A stretch of 64,000 nt of DNA from Pseudomonas tritici (lineage in GTDB: Bacteria; Pseudomonadota; Gammaproteobacteria; Pseudomonadales; Pseudomonadaceae): assembly GCF_014268275.3 (NCBI RefSeq), contig NZ_CP077084.1:4216001-4280000 (forward strand). Direction: 5' to 3'. The notes beneath the pieces are model-generated. The model had not been told where the DNA came from and did no database searches. It was given only the letters and a program-made list of their open reading frames with translations. The position numbers and the translations under genes were made by a program. This document shows, in pieces, positions 53,971 through 63,738 of the stretch (the stretch's first letter is position 1; each line of letters opens with the position of its first letter).

Positions 53971-54660
53971 ATGAGTGTCCGGTTTATCGCTGTGTGTTGC
54001 CTGTTTTTCGTCGTTACCGCCCACGCCCAAGCGCCTCGAACCTTCAGCGAAGCCAAGAAAGTCGCGTGGAAACTGTACGCCCCACAATCCACCGAGTTTT
54101 ATTGCGGCTGCAAATACACCGGCAACCGCGTGGACCTGAAAGCCTGTGGCTACATCCCACGCAAGAACGCCAACCGTGCCGCGCGGATCGAGTGGGAGCA
54201 CATCGTTCCGGCCTGGCAAATCGGGCATCAGCGCCAGTGCTGGCAGGACGGCGGGCGCAAGAACTGCACGCGCCATGATGACGTGTTCAAACGCGCCGAA
54301 GCCGACCTGCACAACCTGGTACCGAGCATCGGCGAGGTCAATGGTGACCGTAATAACTTCAGTTTTGGCTGGCTGCCCGTGCAAAGCGGGCAGTACGGCT
54401 CATGCTTGACCCAGGTGGACTTCAAAGCAAAGAAGGTGATGCCACGCCCTTCTATTCGGGGAATGATCGCTCGCACGTACTTCTACATGAGCAAGCGATA
54501 CGGCTTGCGCCTGTCGAAACAGGATCGCCAGTTATACGAAGCCTGGAACAAGACCTACCCGGTACAGGCCTGGGAACGTCAGCGTAACCAGACCGTGGCA
54601 TGCGTAATGGGACGCGGCAATGAGTTTGTCGGCCCGGTGAACCTTAAAGCCTGCGGTTGA
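53971..54660 (+). CDS. endA: Endonuclease I (EndA/Dns family)
   Basis: A 229-residue nuclease with a signal peptide (cleavage near HAQA, residue 19). The beta-beta-alpha metal active site is IEWEHIVPAWQIG, with the catalytic His and the DLHNLVPSIGEVNGDRNNF segment. Several cysteines (YCGCKYTG, CWQDGGRKNC, SCLTQ, ACVMG, KACG) fit the disulfide-rich periplasmic/extracellular enzyme. It cuts double-stranded DNA non-specifically. ATG 53971 follows the DUF1654 stop by four bases, so it shares the LexA-controlled promoter. Confidence 0.94.
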   Translation: MSVRFIAVCCLFFVVTAHAQAPRTFSEAKKVAWKLYAPQSTEFYCGCKYTGNRVDLKACGYIPRKNANRAARIEWEHIVPAWQIGHQRQCWQDGGRKNCTRHDDVFKRAEADLHNLVPSIGEVNGDRNNFSFGWLPVQSGQYGSCLTQVDFKAKKVMPRPSIRGMIARTYFYMSKRYGLRLSKQDRQLYEAWNKTYPVQAWERQRNQTVACVMGRGNEFVGPVNLKACG

Positions 54661-54681
54661 AAAAGGGCGGAAACCCCGCCC
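54661..54681 (-). terminator. Terminator of the SPOR lipoprotein gene
   Basis: On the minus strand GGGCGG, GGTTT and CCGCCC followed by TTTTT form a short GC stem with a T-run, 11 bases downstream of the stop. It also sits directly after the endA stop. Confidence 0.75.
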
Positions 54682-54691
54682 ATCCAAGTTG

Positions 54692-55072
54692 TTACTGCGC
54701 AGCCTTGTGTTCAATGATTTCTGAAACAGTATCGGTTTTCTTGGCTCGGGCCATTTTCTCGTTGAGCAACGTTTGCTTGGCCTCAGCCTCAGCCTTGGTT
54801 GCGAACGGCCCCAACAGGACTTCGTCCTTGCCGTCGACCTTCACGATATAAAAATTGAAACCATGTTCCAGCAACCAGGCGGTGAGGTCGGTGATCGCCT
54901 GCAACTTGTGGTCCGGCGGGCCAACCCGCACGTCCCATTCCTGGGCGGCAATCGCGCCGGTCTGGGGCTGGCTTTCGGTCACGACAGGCTTGGCCTTGGG
55001 CGCATCGACGCTTTTGCCTTCACCGCAACCGGCCAATGCCAACACCGCAATTGCCATCGCTACTTTACGCAC
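54692..55072 (-). CDS. SPOR-domain-like lipoprotein
   Basis: A 126-residue protein starting at GTG 55072 with AAGGAG eight bases upstream. The lipobox is LALAGC (Cys16). A short Pro/Lys linker precedes a SPOR-like fold (about 46-115): EWDVRVGPPDHKLQAITDL, FYIVKVDGKDEVLLGPFATKAEAEAKQ. SPOR domains bind denuded septal glycan. It is therefore an envelope protein, perhaps linked to division or cell-wall sensing. It diverges from csrA. Confidence 0.82.
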   Translation of the reverse strand: MRKVAMAIAVLALAGCGEGKSVDAPKAKPVVTESQPQTGAIAAQEWDVRVGPPDHKLQAITDLTAWLLEHGFNFYIVKVDGKDEVLLGPFATKAEAEAKQTLLNEKMARAKKTDTVSEIIEHKAAQ

Positions 55073-55320
55073 TGCCCTGCTCCTTTAAAGATAAAGAGGC
55101 GACTTTATCATTCACTGTCTATTCTGGCCGTCATAAACATTGGCTTAAACAATGCGAATGATGTATCGCAGACCTGTATGATGCCGCCATGGGAATTAAT
55201 GTCGCCTCTATGCGTCCTAAAAAGAGGCAGTCACAGGGAAGCGCTAAGCAGTACGCTACACACATCCGACACCTGCCCTGTCTGAAACATGTGTCCTTAA
55301 AAGTAATCAAGGAGAAGTCC

Positions 55321-55515
55321 ATGCTTATACTCACCCGCAAAGTTGGTGAAAGCATAAACATCGGTGATGACATCACGATCACCATCCTGGGCGTCAGCGG
55401 CCAGCAAGTACGAATCGGCATCAACGCCCCTAAGGATGTTGCCGTGCATCGCGAGGAGATCTACCAGCGCATCCAGGCCGGCCTGACGGCTCCGGACAAA
55501 AACCAGACGCCTTGA
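55321..55515 (+). CDS. csrA: Carbon storage regulator CsrA/RsmA
   Basis: A 64-residue protein, [17 protein letters not shown] with the conserved first strand and the RNA-contacting [12 protein letters not shown] end. It binds GGA motifs in mRNA leaders and is controlled by Rsm small RNAs in Pseudomonas, affecting secondary metabolism, biofilm and exoproducts. AAGGAG sits seven bases before ATG 55321; the frame is open further up but that extension does not resemble CsrA. Confidence 0.98.
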   Translation: MLILTRKVGESINIGDDITITILGVSGQQVRIGINAPKDVAVHREEIYQRIQAGLTAPDKNQTP

Positions 55516-55726
55516 AGTGCCTCCAGTAGCCAGCCCTTTCGTTCACTGTAACGGCTGGCGAAAACTCCTTGGAACTGCTTTTGTCTTTATTGCGTGAGTG
55601 ACGTCGCCAATGTGTTCATCTTCGTGGAAAGATGAAACTGTCTTCACGCTTGGAACTTGTTGTTTCATTCACGGCCGAATCTCCTGACTGACTCTCAGCC
55701 ATTCGTGTGCATTCAGGAGCACGTCG

Positions 55727-55966
55727 ATGAGGCCTACGACCACACACCCATTTGCCTACAGGTCTTGGTTGATCGCCCTATTGATAGGGTTGGTCTTCGT
55801 CGGGCTGGCCTATGGCTTGAGGTACGCAATCGAAGGCACTGGCTCCACCGATCCCCATTCGTGGCTGGACCTGACGCTGCTGCTCGGCGGCTACCTGTTC
55901 CTGTTCTGCCTCAAACCTATCCAGCGGGCCGTGCAACGTCGGTTGTGCCGACAAATGACACGCTGA
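55727..55966 (+). CDS. Small two-helix membrane protein
   Basis: A 79-residue protein with two predicted membrane helices (about 13-31, SWLIALLIGLVFVGLAYGL; and 46-62, LDLTLLLGGYLFLFCL) and a basic C-terminus (RRLCRQMTR). CAGGAG lies before ATG 55727. No known family is recognised. It follows csrA by about 210 bases and probably has its own promoter. Confidence 0.65.
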   Translation: MRPTTTHPFAYRSWLIALLIGLVFVGLAYGLRYAIEGTGSTDPHSWLDLTLLLGGYLFLFCLKPIQRAVQRRLCRQMTR

Positions 55967-56061
55967 TACCGCATTCCTTGCTATCAGATCGCCGGTATTT
56001 ACAGCGCCACAACTCGACCTATGCTTGGGCGTGCATGATCAGTAAAAGGGCCTGAAGCAAG

Positions 56062-56355
56062 ATGGACACCCTGAGTAAATCGCAAATCGAGTCCGCACTG
56101 GCAGCCCGTCTGCCCAGCTACCAGGTGACCTGCACGCTGCACGCGGACGGAACGCTTTCGGCAGTGCTCAGCGGCCCGGAAACCGACCACTTTGCAATTA
56201 CCGGGATCGTGCGCGCCCATTATCGGGGCGCCGAGGCAATCGCGCGGCTGGCCAATGAAATTCTTCGGGAGATGGTGCTGTCACGCCAAGGCATGAGGAA
56301 TAATCGGATGCAGCCCCCCGATCAAGCCAATGCCGAACAAGGCCGAGGCCGTTAA
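56062..56355 (+). CDS. Small hypothetical protein, possibly DUF1652-like
   Basis: A 97-residue protein. Residues 7-72 (QIESALAARLPSYQVTCTL, DGTLSAVLSGPETDHFAITG, AIARLANEILREMV) follow the pattern of small Pseudomonas DUF1652 proteins, but the match is from memory and loose. No signal peptide or membrane helix is present. Its stop lies inside the loop of a terminator stem. Confidence 0.62.
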   Translation: MDTLSKSQIESALAARLPSYQVTCTLHADGTLSAVLSGPETDHFAITGIVRAHYRGAEAIARLANEILREMVLSRQGMRNNRMQPPDQANAEQGRGR

Positions 56356-56372
56356 CGGGCTCGGCTTTTTTT
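56341..56372. terminator. Terminator between convergent genes
   Basis: GGCCGAGGCC and GGGCTCGGC form a GC-rich stem followed by TTTTTTT, ending the small plus-strand gene. It lies next to the end of the minus-strand HAD gene. Confidence 0.85.
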
Positions 56373-56375
56373 ATA

Positions 56376-57053
56376 TCAGGCCGCCCCGCTCTGCACATAC
56401 AACAAGCCGTCCGTGTCGCACTGCACCTTCAACGGTTCATACCCGTCAATCGAAGGATGCTCGGTGACCATAGGCGTGTGATGTGTCGACGTCACGACCA
56501 TCACATCCGCCCCTGCTGCCTCTGCCGCCCGGATGCCTACCGTCGCGTCTTCAAATACCAGGCAATCCTTCACCGGTACACCCAGGCGTTGCGCGCCCAG
56601 CACGTAACACGCGGGGTTCGGCTTGCCGAGGGCAACATCTTCAGCCGTCACCAGCACCGCCGGCGGCGCAATACCTGCCGCTTGCAGCCGACGCAACGCC
56701 AGTTCCCTGGGTGCGGAGGTGACCAGCGCCCACTGATCACCCGGCAGGCTGTTCAAAAACGTGACCGCGCCGGGAATCGCAACAACACCGTCCACATCAT
56801 TGATTTCAGCCTCGGTAATCCATTGCGCCTCCACCTCAGGATCGACGCCGGGCAATGCCTGGCGTGTGATGGTATCGATCGCTCGAGCACCGTGAATGGT
56901 CTTCAAAAACGCTGCCACATCCAGGCCGTGGCGTTCAGCCCAGATGCTCCACACCCGTTCGGCAGCGGCAATGGAATTGAGCAACGTCCCATCCATATCA
57001 AACAGAAAGGCACGGTAACGGCGGTTGAATACAGCTGAACCTCGGATGGACAC
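56376..57053 (-). CDS. HAD-family sugar phosphatase
   Basis: A 225-residue HAD hydrolase: motif I FLFDMDGTLLNS (nucleophile Asp), motif II VTSAPRE, motif III Lys in ALGKPNPACY, motif IV VFEDATVGIRAAEAAG. The cap (about 25-90) is the small helical type of beta-phosphoglucomutase/glycerol-3-phosphatase relatives. The start is GTG 57053 with GAGG upstream; no ATG lies near. It probably dephosphorylates a sugar or polyol phosphate. It converges with the preceding gene at a shared terminator. Confidence 0.9.
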   Translation of the reverse strand: MSIRGSAVFNRRYRAFLFDMDGTLLNSIAAAERVWSIWAERHGLDVAAFLKTIHGARAIDTITRQALPGVDPEVEAQWITEAEINDVDGVVAIPGAVTFLNSLPGDQWALVTSAPRELALRRLQAAGIAPPAVLVTAEDVALGKPNPACYVLGAQRLGVPVKDCLVFEDATVGIRAAEAAGADVMVVTSTHHTPMVTEHPSIDGYEPLKVQCDTDGLLYVQSGAA

Positions 57054-57259
57054 TGCTTGGTTTCCTCATCGGTTTTAACAAATATCGGCCCAATGCAATC
57101 TACGGATCACCTCGGCGCTTGTAAACGCAACCGACGTCGAATGCATTACAGGTTTGTAATGCAGCCGTAAGTGTTGGCAGCACCCTCACTTCATACAGTG
57201 AAGTCGTCAGTCACCCACGCCGGATGACACCACTTCCTACTGATGAAAAGGGTCCCACC

Positions 57260-58030
57260 ATGAAACCTGCAAGCAAACTCTGCCTGATCGCCGCCAGCCT
57301 GCTGATGCTGGGCACTGGCACCGCCATGGCCGGCACGGTCGCACCGATCAAAGCCAATAACGTGGTGCTGGTACACGGCTCATGGGCTGACGGTTCGAGC
57401 TGGTCCGAGGTAATCACCCGGCTTCAGGCCGCCGGTTTGCACGTCACCGCCGTGCAAAACCCGCTGACCTCGGTGGCCGACGACGTCGCCGCCACCAACC
57501 GCGTGCTGGACCAACAAGACGGCCCTACCGTGCTGGTCGGTCATTCCTACGCTGGCACGGTGGTCAGCGACGCCGGGGTCAACCCGAAGGTCAGCTCGCT
57601 GGTGTACGTCGCCGCGCGCGCGCCGGACGCCAATGAAGACTTCGTCGCACTTTCGGCCAAGTTCCCGACCATGCCGGTACGGTACGGTGTCGAAGACCAC
57701 GACGGTTACCTCACCCTGAGCCAGGACGCCTTCCTCAAGTACTTCGCCGCCGATGTGCCACACGCCAAGGCCCTTGAGCTGTATGCCGTGCAGCAACCCA
57801 TCACTAAAACCCTGTTCAACGGTCGCACCGTCAATGCCGCCTGGCACACCAAGCCGTCCTGGTACGCGGTGTCGACGAATGACCAGACCATCAACCCGGA
57901 TCTTGAGCGCTTTCTTGCCAAACGTATGAACGCCACCACCATCGAGTTGCCTTCGAGCCACTTGTCACTGGTGTCCCACGCCAAGGAAATCACCGACCTG
58001 ATCCTCGAGGCCTCCGGCCGCCAACCCTGA
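57260..58030 (+). CDS. Exported alpha/beta hydrolase
   Basis: A 256-residue hydrolase with a signal peptide (cleavage after MAG near residue 25). The oxyanion strand is VVLVHGSWADGSSW, the nucleophile elbow GHSYAG (Ser96), the acid probably the Asp in STNDQTINPD, and the His lies in PSSHLSLVSHA. AAGGG lies upstream of ATG 57260. It should act in the periplasm or outside on an ester or amide; the substrate is unknown. It stands alone before the DUF2790 and two-component genes. Confidence 0.88.
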   Translation: MKPASKLCLIAASLLMLGTGTAMAGTVAPIKANNVVLVHGSWADGSSWSEVITRLQAAGLHVTAVQNPLTSVADDVAATNRVLDQQDGPTVLVGHSYAGTVVSDAGVNPKVSSLVYVAARAPDANEDFVALSAKFPTMPVRYGVEDHDGYLTLSQDAFLKYFAADVPHAKALELYAVQQPITKTLFNGRTVNAAWHTKPSWYAVSTNDQTINPDLERFLAKRMNATTIELPSSHLSLVSHAKEITDLILEASGRQP

Positions 58031-58141
58031 GCCCCGCATTACAAACTTGTCATCATCCTGTTGGTGGGCTGTTCGGGACGGCTGGTTACCGTGTACCCAC
58101 TGCCACGACGTGACAGCCAACCCTTTTAGAGAGATACCGTC

Positions 58142-58387
58142 ATGAAACTGTTTATCCTCGGCTTTGCCGCTCTGCTCGCAACCGGTTCCGTGTTTGCCGC
58201 CGAACCCGTGATCCACGACAAAACCGGCTTCTTCGTGCACCTGGATGTGGCCAAAGTACTGTCAAGCACCGACACCTACGGCCAATGCGGCATCGTCCCG
58301 GCGCAACTCAACTACCTGGACAGCCAAGGCCGTGAACACGTGTTGGACTACCAAGTCCAGGCCATCGGTTGCCCCAGTGATAATTGA
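58142..58387 (+). CDS. DUF2790-family exported small protein
   Basis: An 81-residue protein with a signal peptide (cleavage near FA-AE, residue 20). The mature part fits the DUF2790 pattern: LDVAKVLSSTDTYGQCGIVPAQLNYLDS, then VLDYQVQAIGCPSDN, with two cysteines likely disulfide-bonded. This family is almost confined to Pseudomonas and is often beside metal-responsive two-component systems, as here (42 bases upstream of the regulator). The function is unknown. Confidence 0.85.
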   Translation: MKLFILGFAALLATGSVFAAEPVIHDKTGFFVHLDVAKVLSSTDTYGQCGIVPAQLNYLDSQGREHVLDYQVQAIGCPSDN

Positions 58388-58429
58388 TCGGGCTACACTT
58401 GCGCCACGCATAGAGACAAGGCACTTCCC

Positions 58430-59101
58430 ATGAACATTCTTGTAGTCGAAGACGAACCCAAAGCCGGCAATTACTTGCTCAATGGCCTTCAGGAATTGGG
58501 TTACTCCGTCAGCCTTGCCCGTGATGGCGTGGACGGCCTGCACCAGGCCCTGGAGACGCCGTTCGACGTCATCGTGCTGGATGTGATGATGCCGAAAATG
58601 GACGGCTGGGAAGTGCTGCGCCGCCTGCGCAAGGAAGCCGACACACCGGTGCTTTTTCTTACAGCACGCGACGACATTGCTGACCGTATCAAGGGCCTGG
58701 AACTGGGCGCCGATGATTACCTGATCAAGCCGTTTTCCTTCGCTGAACTGGTGGCACGCTTGCGTACCCTGACGCGCCGCGGCCCGAGCCGGGAAGAGGA
58801 GCAGCTACAGATCGCCGACCTGCACATCGACGTACTGAAGCGCCGCGTCACCCGCGCCGGCACACGCATCACCCTGACCAACAAAGAGTTCGCCCTGCTG
58901 CACCTGTTCGCGACCCATCAGGACCAGGTGCTGTCCCGTTCGCTGATCGCCTCGCGCGTGTGGGACATGAACTTCGACAGCGACACCAACGTAGTCGACG
59001 TGGCCGTGCGGCGCCTGCGCTTGAAAATCGACGACCCGTTCCAGCTCAAGCTGATCCACAGTGTGCGGGGCATCGGCTACCGCTTCGATACCCAGCCATG
59101 A
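58430..59101 (+). CDS. OmpR-family response regulator (heavy-metal / CopR-like)
   Basis: A 223-residue regulator: receiver domain 1-115 with phospho-acceptor Asp51 ([10 protein letters not shown]), Thr at FLTARDD and Lys at [12 protein letters not shown], then an OmpR winged helix (about 125-220: [25 protein letters not shown]). It clusters by motif with copper/heavy-metal regulators (CopR/CusR). Its stop overlaps the sensor kinase start as ATGA. The adjacent DUF2790 gene is a candidate target. Confidence 0.93.
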   Translation: MNILVVEDEPKAGNYLLNGLQELGYSVSLARDGVDGLHQALETPFDVIVLDVMMPKMDGWEVLRRLRKEADTPVLFLTARDDIADRIKGLELGADDYLIKPFSFAELVARLRTLTRRGPSREEEQLQIADLHIDVLKRRVTRAGTRITLTNKEFALLHLFATHQDQVLSRSLIASRVWDMNFDSDTNVVDVAVRRLRLKIDDPFQLKLIHSVRGIGYRFDTQP

Positions 59102-60498
59102 GCGGGCGCAGTCATTATTCCTTGACCCTGCGCCTGGCGCTGATCTTCGCGCTGCTCGCCTTCGCCCTGCTGGCTACCCTGGGCGTGGCGCTGTACCGCG
59201 AGCTCGAACGGGAACTGATCATGCGCGACGATGCCGCATTGATTTCCCGTGTCGATCAACTGCGCAACTTGCTCAACGACAGCAACACGCTCGACCTGAT
59301 CAAGACCAAGCCGGAACTGTTCCAGAACATGCTGGGTAACCACGAGTCGGTATTGAGCATCGCCGCGCCGGGACAGAAACCGCTGCTGCTGGTGAACCCG
59401 GGTAATATCGATTTGCCGTCCGTGCCCCCCGTCGCGAAGGATCACGCGCTGGGACTCGCCGACGTGCACCATCTGCCTGGCGTCAATGGCGTGCCCTTCT
59501 CCACCGTCGCCGCCTCCATCGACTCCGGCGACCTGGGCAGCCTGCAAGTCACCAGCGGGCGCCTGATGACCGAGCGCACCGCGGTGCTCGCCAGCTATCG
59601 CTTGAGCGTTTATATCTTGGCGAGTATTGCCGCAATCCTCCTGGCAGTGGTCGGTTACCTGCTTGTTCATCGCGGGCTTTTACCGTTGCGCCGCCTGGCC
59701 CGGCACGCCCAGGGCATTGGTGTCGGCAACCTCGCCGAACGCCTCGACAGCCATGGCGCACCGAAAGAACTGCTGCCGATGATTGATTCGTTCAACACCA
59801 TGCTTGAGCGGCTGGCCAAGGGCTTTGTGCAACTGGGCCAGGTGTCCACCGACATGGCCCACGAACTGCGCACGCCGATCAATAACCTACTGGGCGAAAC
59901 CCAAGTCGCCCTGCAACAGAACCGCAGCATCGAAAGCTATCAGCAACTGCTGGCGTCCAATGTCGAAGAACTTGAACGCCTGGCGCGGATGCTCGACAAC
60001 ATGCTATTCCTGGCCCGCACCGACCCGGCCAGCGCCCTGCGCCAACGCCAGGAGCTCAGTGCCACGGATGAGGTTGAACGCATTGCCGAGTACTTTGAAG
60101 GCTTGGCGGGCGATGTGGACATCAGCATTCAGGCTAGAGGTGAAGGGGTGATCTGGGCTGAGCCAATGTTGTTGCGCAGGGCCCTGGCGAACCTATGCGC
60201 CAATGCCATCAAATATGGTGCGCCGGGGACTGAGTTGGTGATTCAGGCGGTTCCTGATGCCGAGGGCATTTACCTGAGGGTCAGCAACCAGGGCGAAACC
60301 ATAGCGGCCGAACATCTGCCGCGACTGTTCGAACGGTTTTACCGGGTGGATGAGTCACGGGAACGCTCGGCGCAGTCCAATGGGTTGGGCTTGTCGATTG
60401 TGGCGACCATCATGCAGTTGCACACCGGGCGGTACAGCGTGAGCAGCCACGACGGCGTGACCTGCTTTGAGCTGTTTTTCCCAGGACGCGTGGCGTAA
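59098..60498 (+). CDS. Heavy-metal-type sensor histidine kinase
   Basis: A 466-residue kinase: membrane helices at about 12-32 and 168-190 around a 135-residue periplasmic sensor, a HAMP domain (about 190-245), the phospho-acceptor His255 in [10 protein letters not shown], then N, G1 and G2 boxes ([25 protein letters not shown]). The periplasmic part has several His residues (DVHHLPG) that could bind metal. It is translationally coupled to the regulator. Copper is the usual signal for this subfamily but is not proven. Confidence 0.93.
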   Translation: MSGRSHYSLTLRLALIFALLAFALLATLGVALYRELERELIMRDDAALISRVDQLRNLLNDSNTLDLIKTKPELFQNMLGNHESVLSIAAPGQKPLLLVNPGNIDLPSVPPVAKDHALGLADVHHLPGVNGVPFSTVAASIDSGDLGSLQVTSGRLMTERTAVLASYRLSVYILASIAAILLAVVGYLLVHRGLLPLRRLARHAQGIGVGNLAERLDSHGAPKELLPMIDSFNTMLERLAKGFVQLGQVSTDMAHELRTPINNLLGETQVALQQNRSIESYQQLLASNVEELERLARMLDNMLFLARTDPASALRQRQELSATDEVERIAEYFEGLAGDVDISIQARGEGVIWAEPMLLRRALANLCANAIKYGAPGTELVIQAVPDAEGIYLRVSNQGETIAAEHLPRLFERFYRVDESRERSAQSNGLGLSIVATIMQLHTGRYSVSSHDGVTCFELFFPGRVA

Positions 60499-60509
60499 CG
60501 TTTGCCCCG

Positions 60510-60980
<471 letters not shown>

Positions 60981-61043
60981 CGCAATTACCGTGGAATGGG
61001 TGTCCCTGAACTGTAGTTGAAGGTTGGCGCTCACGCCCTGCCC

Positions 61044-61673
61044 TCAACTGACCTGACCGCCCACTTCGACGATATCCATCGGGGTTTGCCATGCCGCAGA
61101 CACCGCGATGCGCAACCCCTCGACCAGGGTCGACAGCACCATCGGCGGCTGGCATGCCCCGTAAACATCGGGGACGTGGATAAAGCCACTGCGCACGCCC
61201 GATCCCGCCAACTGGTGTTGCAACCGATAGAACACCTGGTTGCACACAAAGGTGCCCGCCGTTTGCGATACCGATGCCGCAATTCCCGCTTTGCCCACAG
61301 CCTTGACCATCGCCTTGATCGGCAGCGTCGTGAAGTAGGCTGCCGGGCCGCCAGCCACGACTGCCGTATCAATTGGCTGCTCACCCAGATTATCGGGGAT
61401 GCGTGCATCGTTGATGTTGATCGCCACCCGCTCCATCGAGATAGTGCTACGCCCCGGCGCCAGGCCGGTGGCGATCACCATCACTGGGTGCAGCTCATCG
61501 ATCAACTGGGTCAGGCACTCGCCAGCGGTCGCAAACGCGCAAGGCAGGCGGCGCGCAACAATCTGCACATCGCCTTCCAGCAGCACGCCATCCAGTTGGC
61601 GCACAGCTTCCCAGGACGGATTCACCGGGTCTTGATCAAAGGGCTCGAAGCCCGTCAGCAGTACAGTTTGCAT
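61044..61673 (-). CDS. pcp: Pyroglutamyl-peptidase I
   Basis: A 209-residue cysteine peptidase of family C15. It begins MQTVLLTGFEPFDQDPVNPS, with the catalytic triad in place: Glu81 (ISMERVAININ), Cys144 (QTAGTFVCNQV) and His166 (FIHVPDV). It removes N-terminal pyroglutamate from peptides in the cytoplasm. It lies seven bases downstream of a DUF979 gene and shares an operon with DUF969-DUF979. Confidence 0.96.
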   Translation of the reverse strand: MQTVLLTGFEPFDQDPVNPSWEAVRQLDGVLLEGDVQIVARRLPCAFATAGECLTQLIDELHPVMVIATGLAPGRSTISMERVAININDARIPDNLGEQPIDTAVVAGGPAAYFTTLPIKAMVKAVGKAGIAASVSQTAGTFVCNQVFYRLQHQLAGSGVRSGFIHVPDVYGACQPPMVLSTLVEGLRIAVSAAWQTPMDIVEVGGQVS

Positions 61674-61680
61674 CTCGACC

Positions 61681-62631
61681 TCACATCAACAGGTAAAGCA
61701 GTACGATATTGACCACCAGCATCATCAACGCGGTCGGCAACTGGGCCTTGATTACAGCGTTCTTGTCCGGCAACTCCAGTAACGCAGCCGGCACAATATT
61801 GAAGTTGGCGGCCATGGGCGTCATCAAGGTCCCGCAGTAGCCGGAGAACATGCCGATCGCTGCCATCACCGCCGGGTTACCGCCGTAGATTCCCACCAGT
61901 ACCGGCACGCCGACGCCGCCGGTCATCACCGGGAACGCCGCAAAGCCGTTCCCCATGATCACCGTAAACAAGGCCATGCCCAACACGTAGACCATCACCG
62001 CCACCAACTTGAAATCCAGGTTGATATAGGTGGTAGTGACATGCGCTACAGCCGTGCCGACCCCAGCTTCGTTAAACAGCAAGCCGAGCATCGCCAGCAT
62101 TTGCGGCAGCACCATGGCCCAGCCCAGGGCTTCTGTGAGGCGGCGGGATTCGCGCAAGGCTTGTACTGGCGTATCGCGGGTCAGCCAGCAGGCAAGGCCA
62201 AGGGCGATCAGGCAGCCGATACCGAGGGAGACGAAGGTGGTGTTTTTCGGGTCCAGCAGCGGTACGCCGCCGATTTCGGTGTGTTTGAGCAACACCGAGC
62301 CGATCACCGTGGTCAAGGGGATGGCCAGCGCCGGGATAAACAGTTTGTGACCCAGCCGACCGGCACTGGCACGCGAAGCCTTGTCATGCAGCTCGGCATG
62401 CTTGCCACGGCCGACGCCGCCCATGCCGGCGATCAATGCCATGACCACGACGCCGACACCGATAACCACCGACGGCAAACGCTCACCGATCAGGAACGGA
62501 ATGGCGAACAACAACCAGAACAATGCACTGGACCAGCGCTTGGGATGGGTTTTGTCCATCACGATCATGCCCGCCGTGATCAGCAGCAGAACGCCGGCCA
62601 GCCAGTAGAGGTATTGAATGGAAATGATCAT
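61681..62631 (-). CDS. DUF979-family membrane protein
   Basis: A 316-residue polytopic protein with about nine membrane helices (ALFWLLFAIPFLIG, VVIGVGVVVMALIAG, VVNIVLLYLL). The central TVIMGNGFAAFPVMTGGVGVPVLVGIYGG segment is the conserved DUF979 core. It overlaps the DUF969 gene as ATGA and is followed by pcp. The pair DUF969-DUF979 beside pcp suggests a two-component permease for pyroglutamyl (5-oxoproline) compounds; this is inference. Confidence 0.88.
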   Translation of the reverse strand: MIISIQYLYWLAGVLLLITAGMIVMDKTHPKRWSSALFWLLFAIPFLIGERLPSVVIGVGVVVMALIAGMGGVGRGKHAELHDKASRASAGRLGHKLFIPALAIPLTTVIGSVLLKHTEIGGVPLLDPKNTTFVSLGIGCLIALGLACWLTRDTPVQALRESRRLTEALGWAMVLPQMLAMLGLLFNEAGVGTAVAHVTTTYINLDFKLVAVMVYVLGMALFTVIMGNGFAAFPVMTGGVGVPVLVGIYGGNPAVMAAIGMFSGYCGTLMTPMAANFNIVPAALLELPDKNAVIKAQLPTALMMLVVNIVLLYLLM

Positions 62632-63344
62632 TGCGCGACCTCCACGGGTGTGGCGGCAGGCGTCATCTCACGGGTGAGCCTTCGGTCAAACCGGTGCAGG
62701 CGGATCGCATGGATGATAAACGCGCAGATCGCCGTAGGAATGCCCCACACCGCGATGTGCAGAGGTTCCACATCAATCCCTGAGCCGAGCAGGAAGGTGT
62801 GCATCAATGCGATGGCGCCAAAGGCGACAAAGATGTCTTCACCAAAAAACAGCCCGACGTTGTCTGTCGCGGCGCACATAGCTAACACTTTGTGGCGCAA
62901 TTTGTCTGGTAGCTTGCCGTAGCGTTTTTCGGCGGCACCCTCGGCCATTGGAGCCAGTAACGGGCGCACCATCTGCGGGTGCCCGCCCAGACTGGTCAAG
63001 CCCATGGCGGCGGTGGATTCGCGCACAAACAGGTAGATGATCAACAAGCGCCCGACCGTGGCGCGCTCGAACCGTGCAATCCAGTTCTGCGCATGCAGGC
63101 GCAGCCCATGGCGCTCCAATAGGCCGATGACCGCCAGGGGCAATAACAGAATCAACTGCAGGGCTCGGGTCTGAAGAAAGCCATCGCCCATGGTGGCAAG
63201 GATTTTTTCCAGTGGGAAATGGGCGGCGAAACCGGTGGCGATAGCGGCGGCGGTGACCACCAGCAGAGGGTTGATGCGCAAGACAAAGCCAACCACGATC
63301 ACAAGTACGCCGATCAACGGCCATAAGTTCACAACAGTTTGCAT
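62628..63344 (-). CDS. DUF969-family membrane protein
   Basis: A 238-residue polytopic protein with about six membrane helices. VNLWPLIGVLVIVVGFVLRINPL at the start (partly), LRLHAQNWIARFERATVGRL, GLTSLGGHPQMVRPL and AATDNVGLFFGEDIFVAFGA are DUF969 landmarks. ATG 63344 is used; AAAGGA lies upstream. It is the first gene of a three-gene operon DUF969-DUF979-pcp and probably acts with DUF979 as one transporter. Confidence 0.88.
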   Translation of the reverse strand: MQTVVNLWPLIGVLVIVVGFVLRINPLLVVTAAAIATGFAAHFPLEKILATMGDGFLQTRALQLILLLPLAVIGLLERHGLRLHAQNWIARFERATVGRLLIIYLFVRESTAAMGLTSLGGHPQMVRPLLAPMAEGAAEKRYGKLPDKLRHKVLAMCAATDNVGLFFGEDIFVAFGAIALMHTFLLGSGIDVEPLHIAVWGIPTAICAFIIHAIRLHRFDRRLTREMTPAATPVEVAQ

Positions 63345-63678
63345 GGCGAAGAGGTCCTTTAGTGCGCGCTGCGGCGCCATTACAGCAGGATGTGAACAAA
63401 GGGCTCACAGCAAGAAGCGGCGTGCAGTCGGCTCGGTTTTTTATTGTTGACCCGGAAGGTCGAGCTTCAGTGGCGGCAACTTTGCTGCCTGGGGCGGGAG
63501 GTGTCCAACAAGAAAAATTGTTGCTGCAAACCAATAAATTTTGTGGGTGACTGACCTGTTGCTGCTTCAGATTTCCTTGGCGGTAGCGCCTGACGCTAGC
63601 GCTCCGTTTTCCAGCTTCCCTTCGTCCTTCACGCAGCGGGACGCGTCCTGCACGGCCATGGGCAAAAATCACAGGCAA
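63345..63678. other. Intergenic region without a gene
   Basis: About 330 bases between the DUF969 start and the tRNA-Val terminator. It should hold the promoter of the DUF969-DUF979-pcp operon. A stretch near 63575-63605 contains overlapping TAGCGC/GCGCTA elements. I find no supported coding frame. Confidence 0.5.
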
Positions 63679-63711
63679 CAAAAAAGGGCCCACCTTTCGG
63701 TGAGCCCTTCT
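63679..63711 (-). terminator. Rho-independent terminator downstream of tRNA-Val
   Basis: On the minus strand AGAAGGGCTCACC, loop GAAA and GGTGGGCCCTTTTTTG form a strong stem and T-run, 28 bases after the tRNA. Confidence 0.9.
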
Positions 63712-63738
63712 AGACCGCCCAGCAGAGCGGATTTTGTT

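Noticed and set aside
55189..55320. Upstream extension of csrA
   Set aside because: CsrA begins MLILTRK at 55321 with AAGGAG before it; the extension is unrelated sequence.
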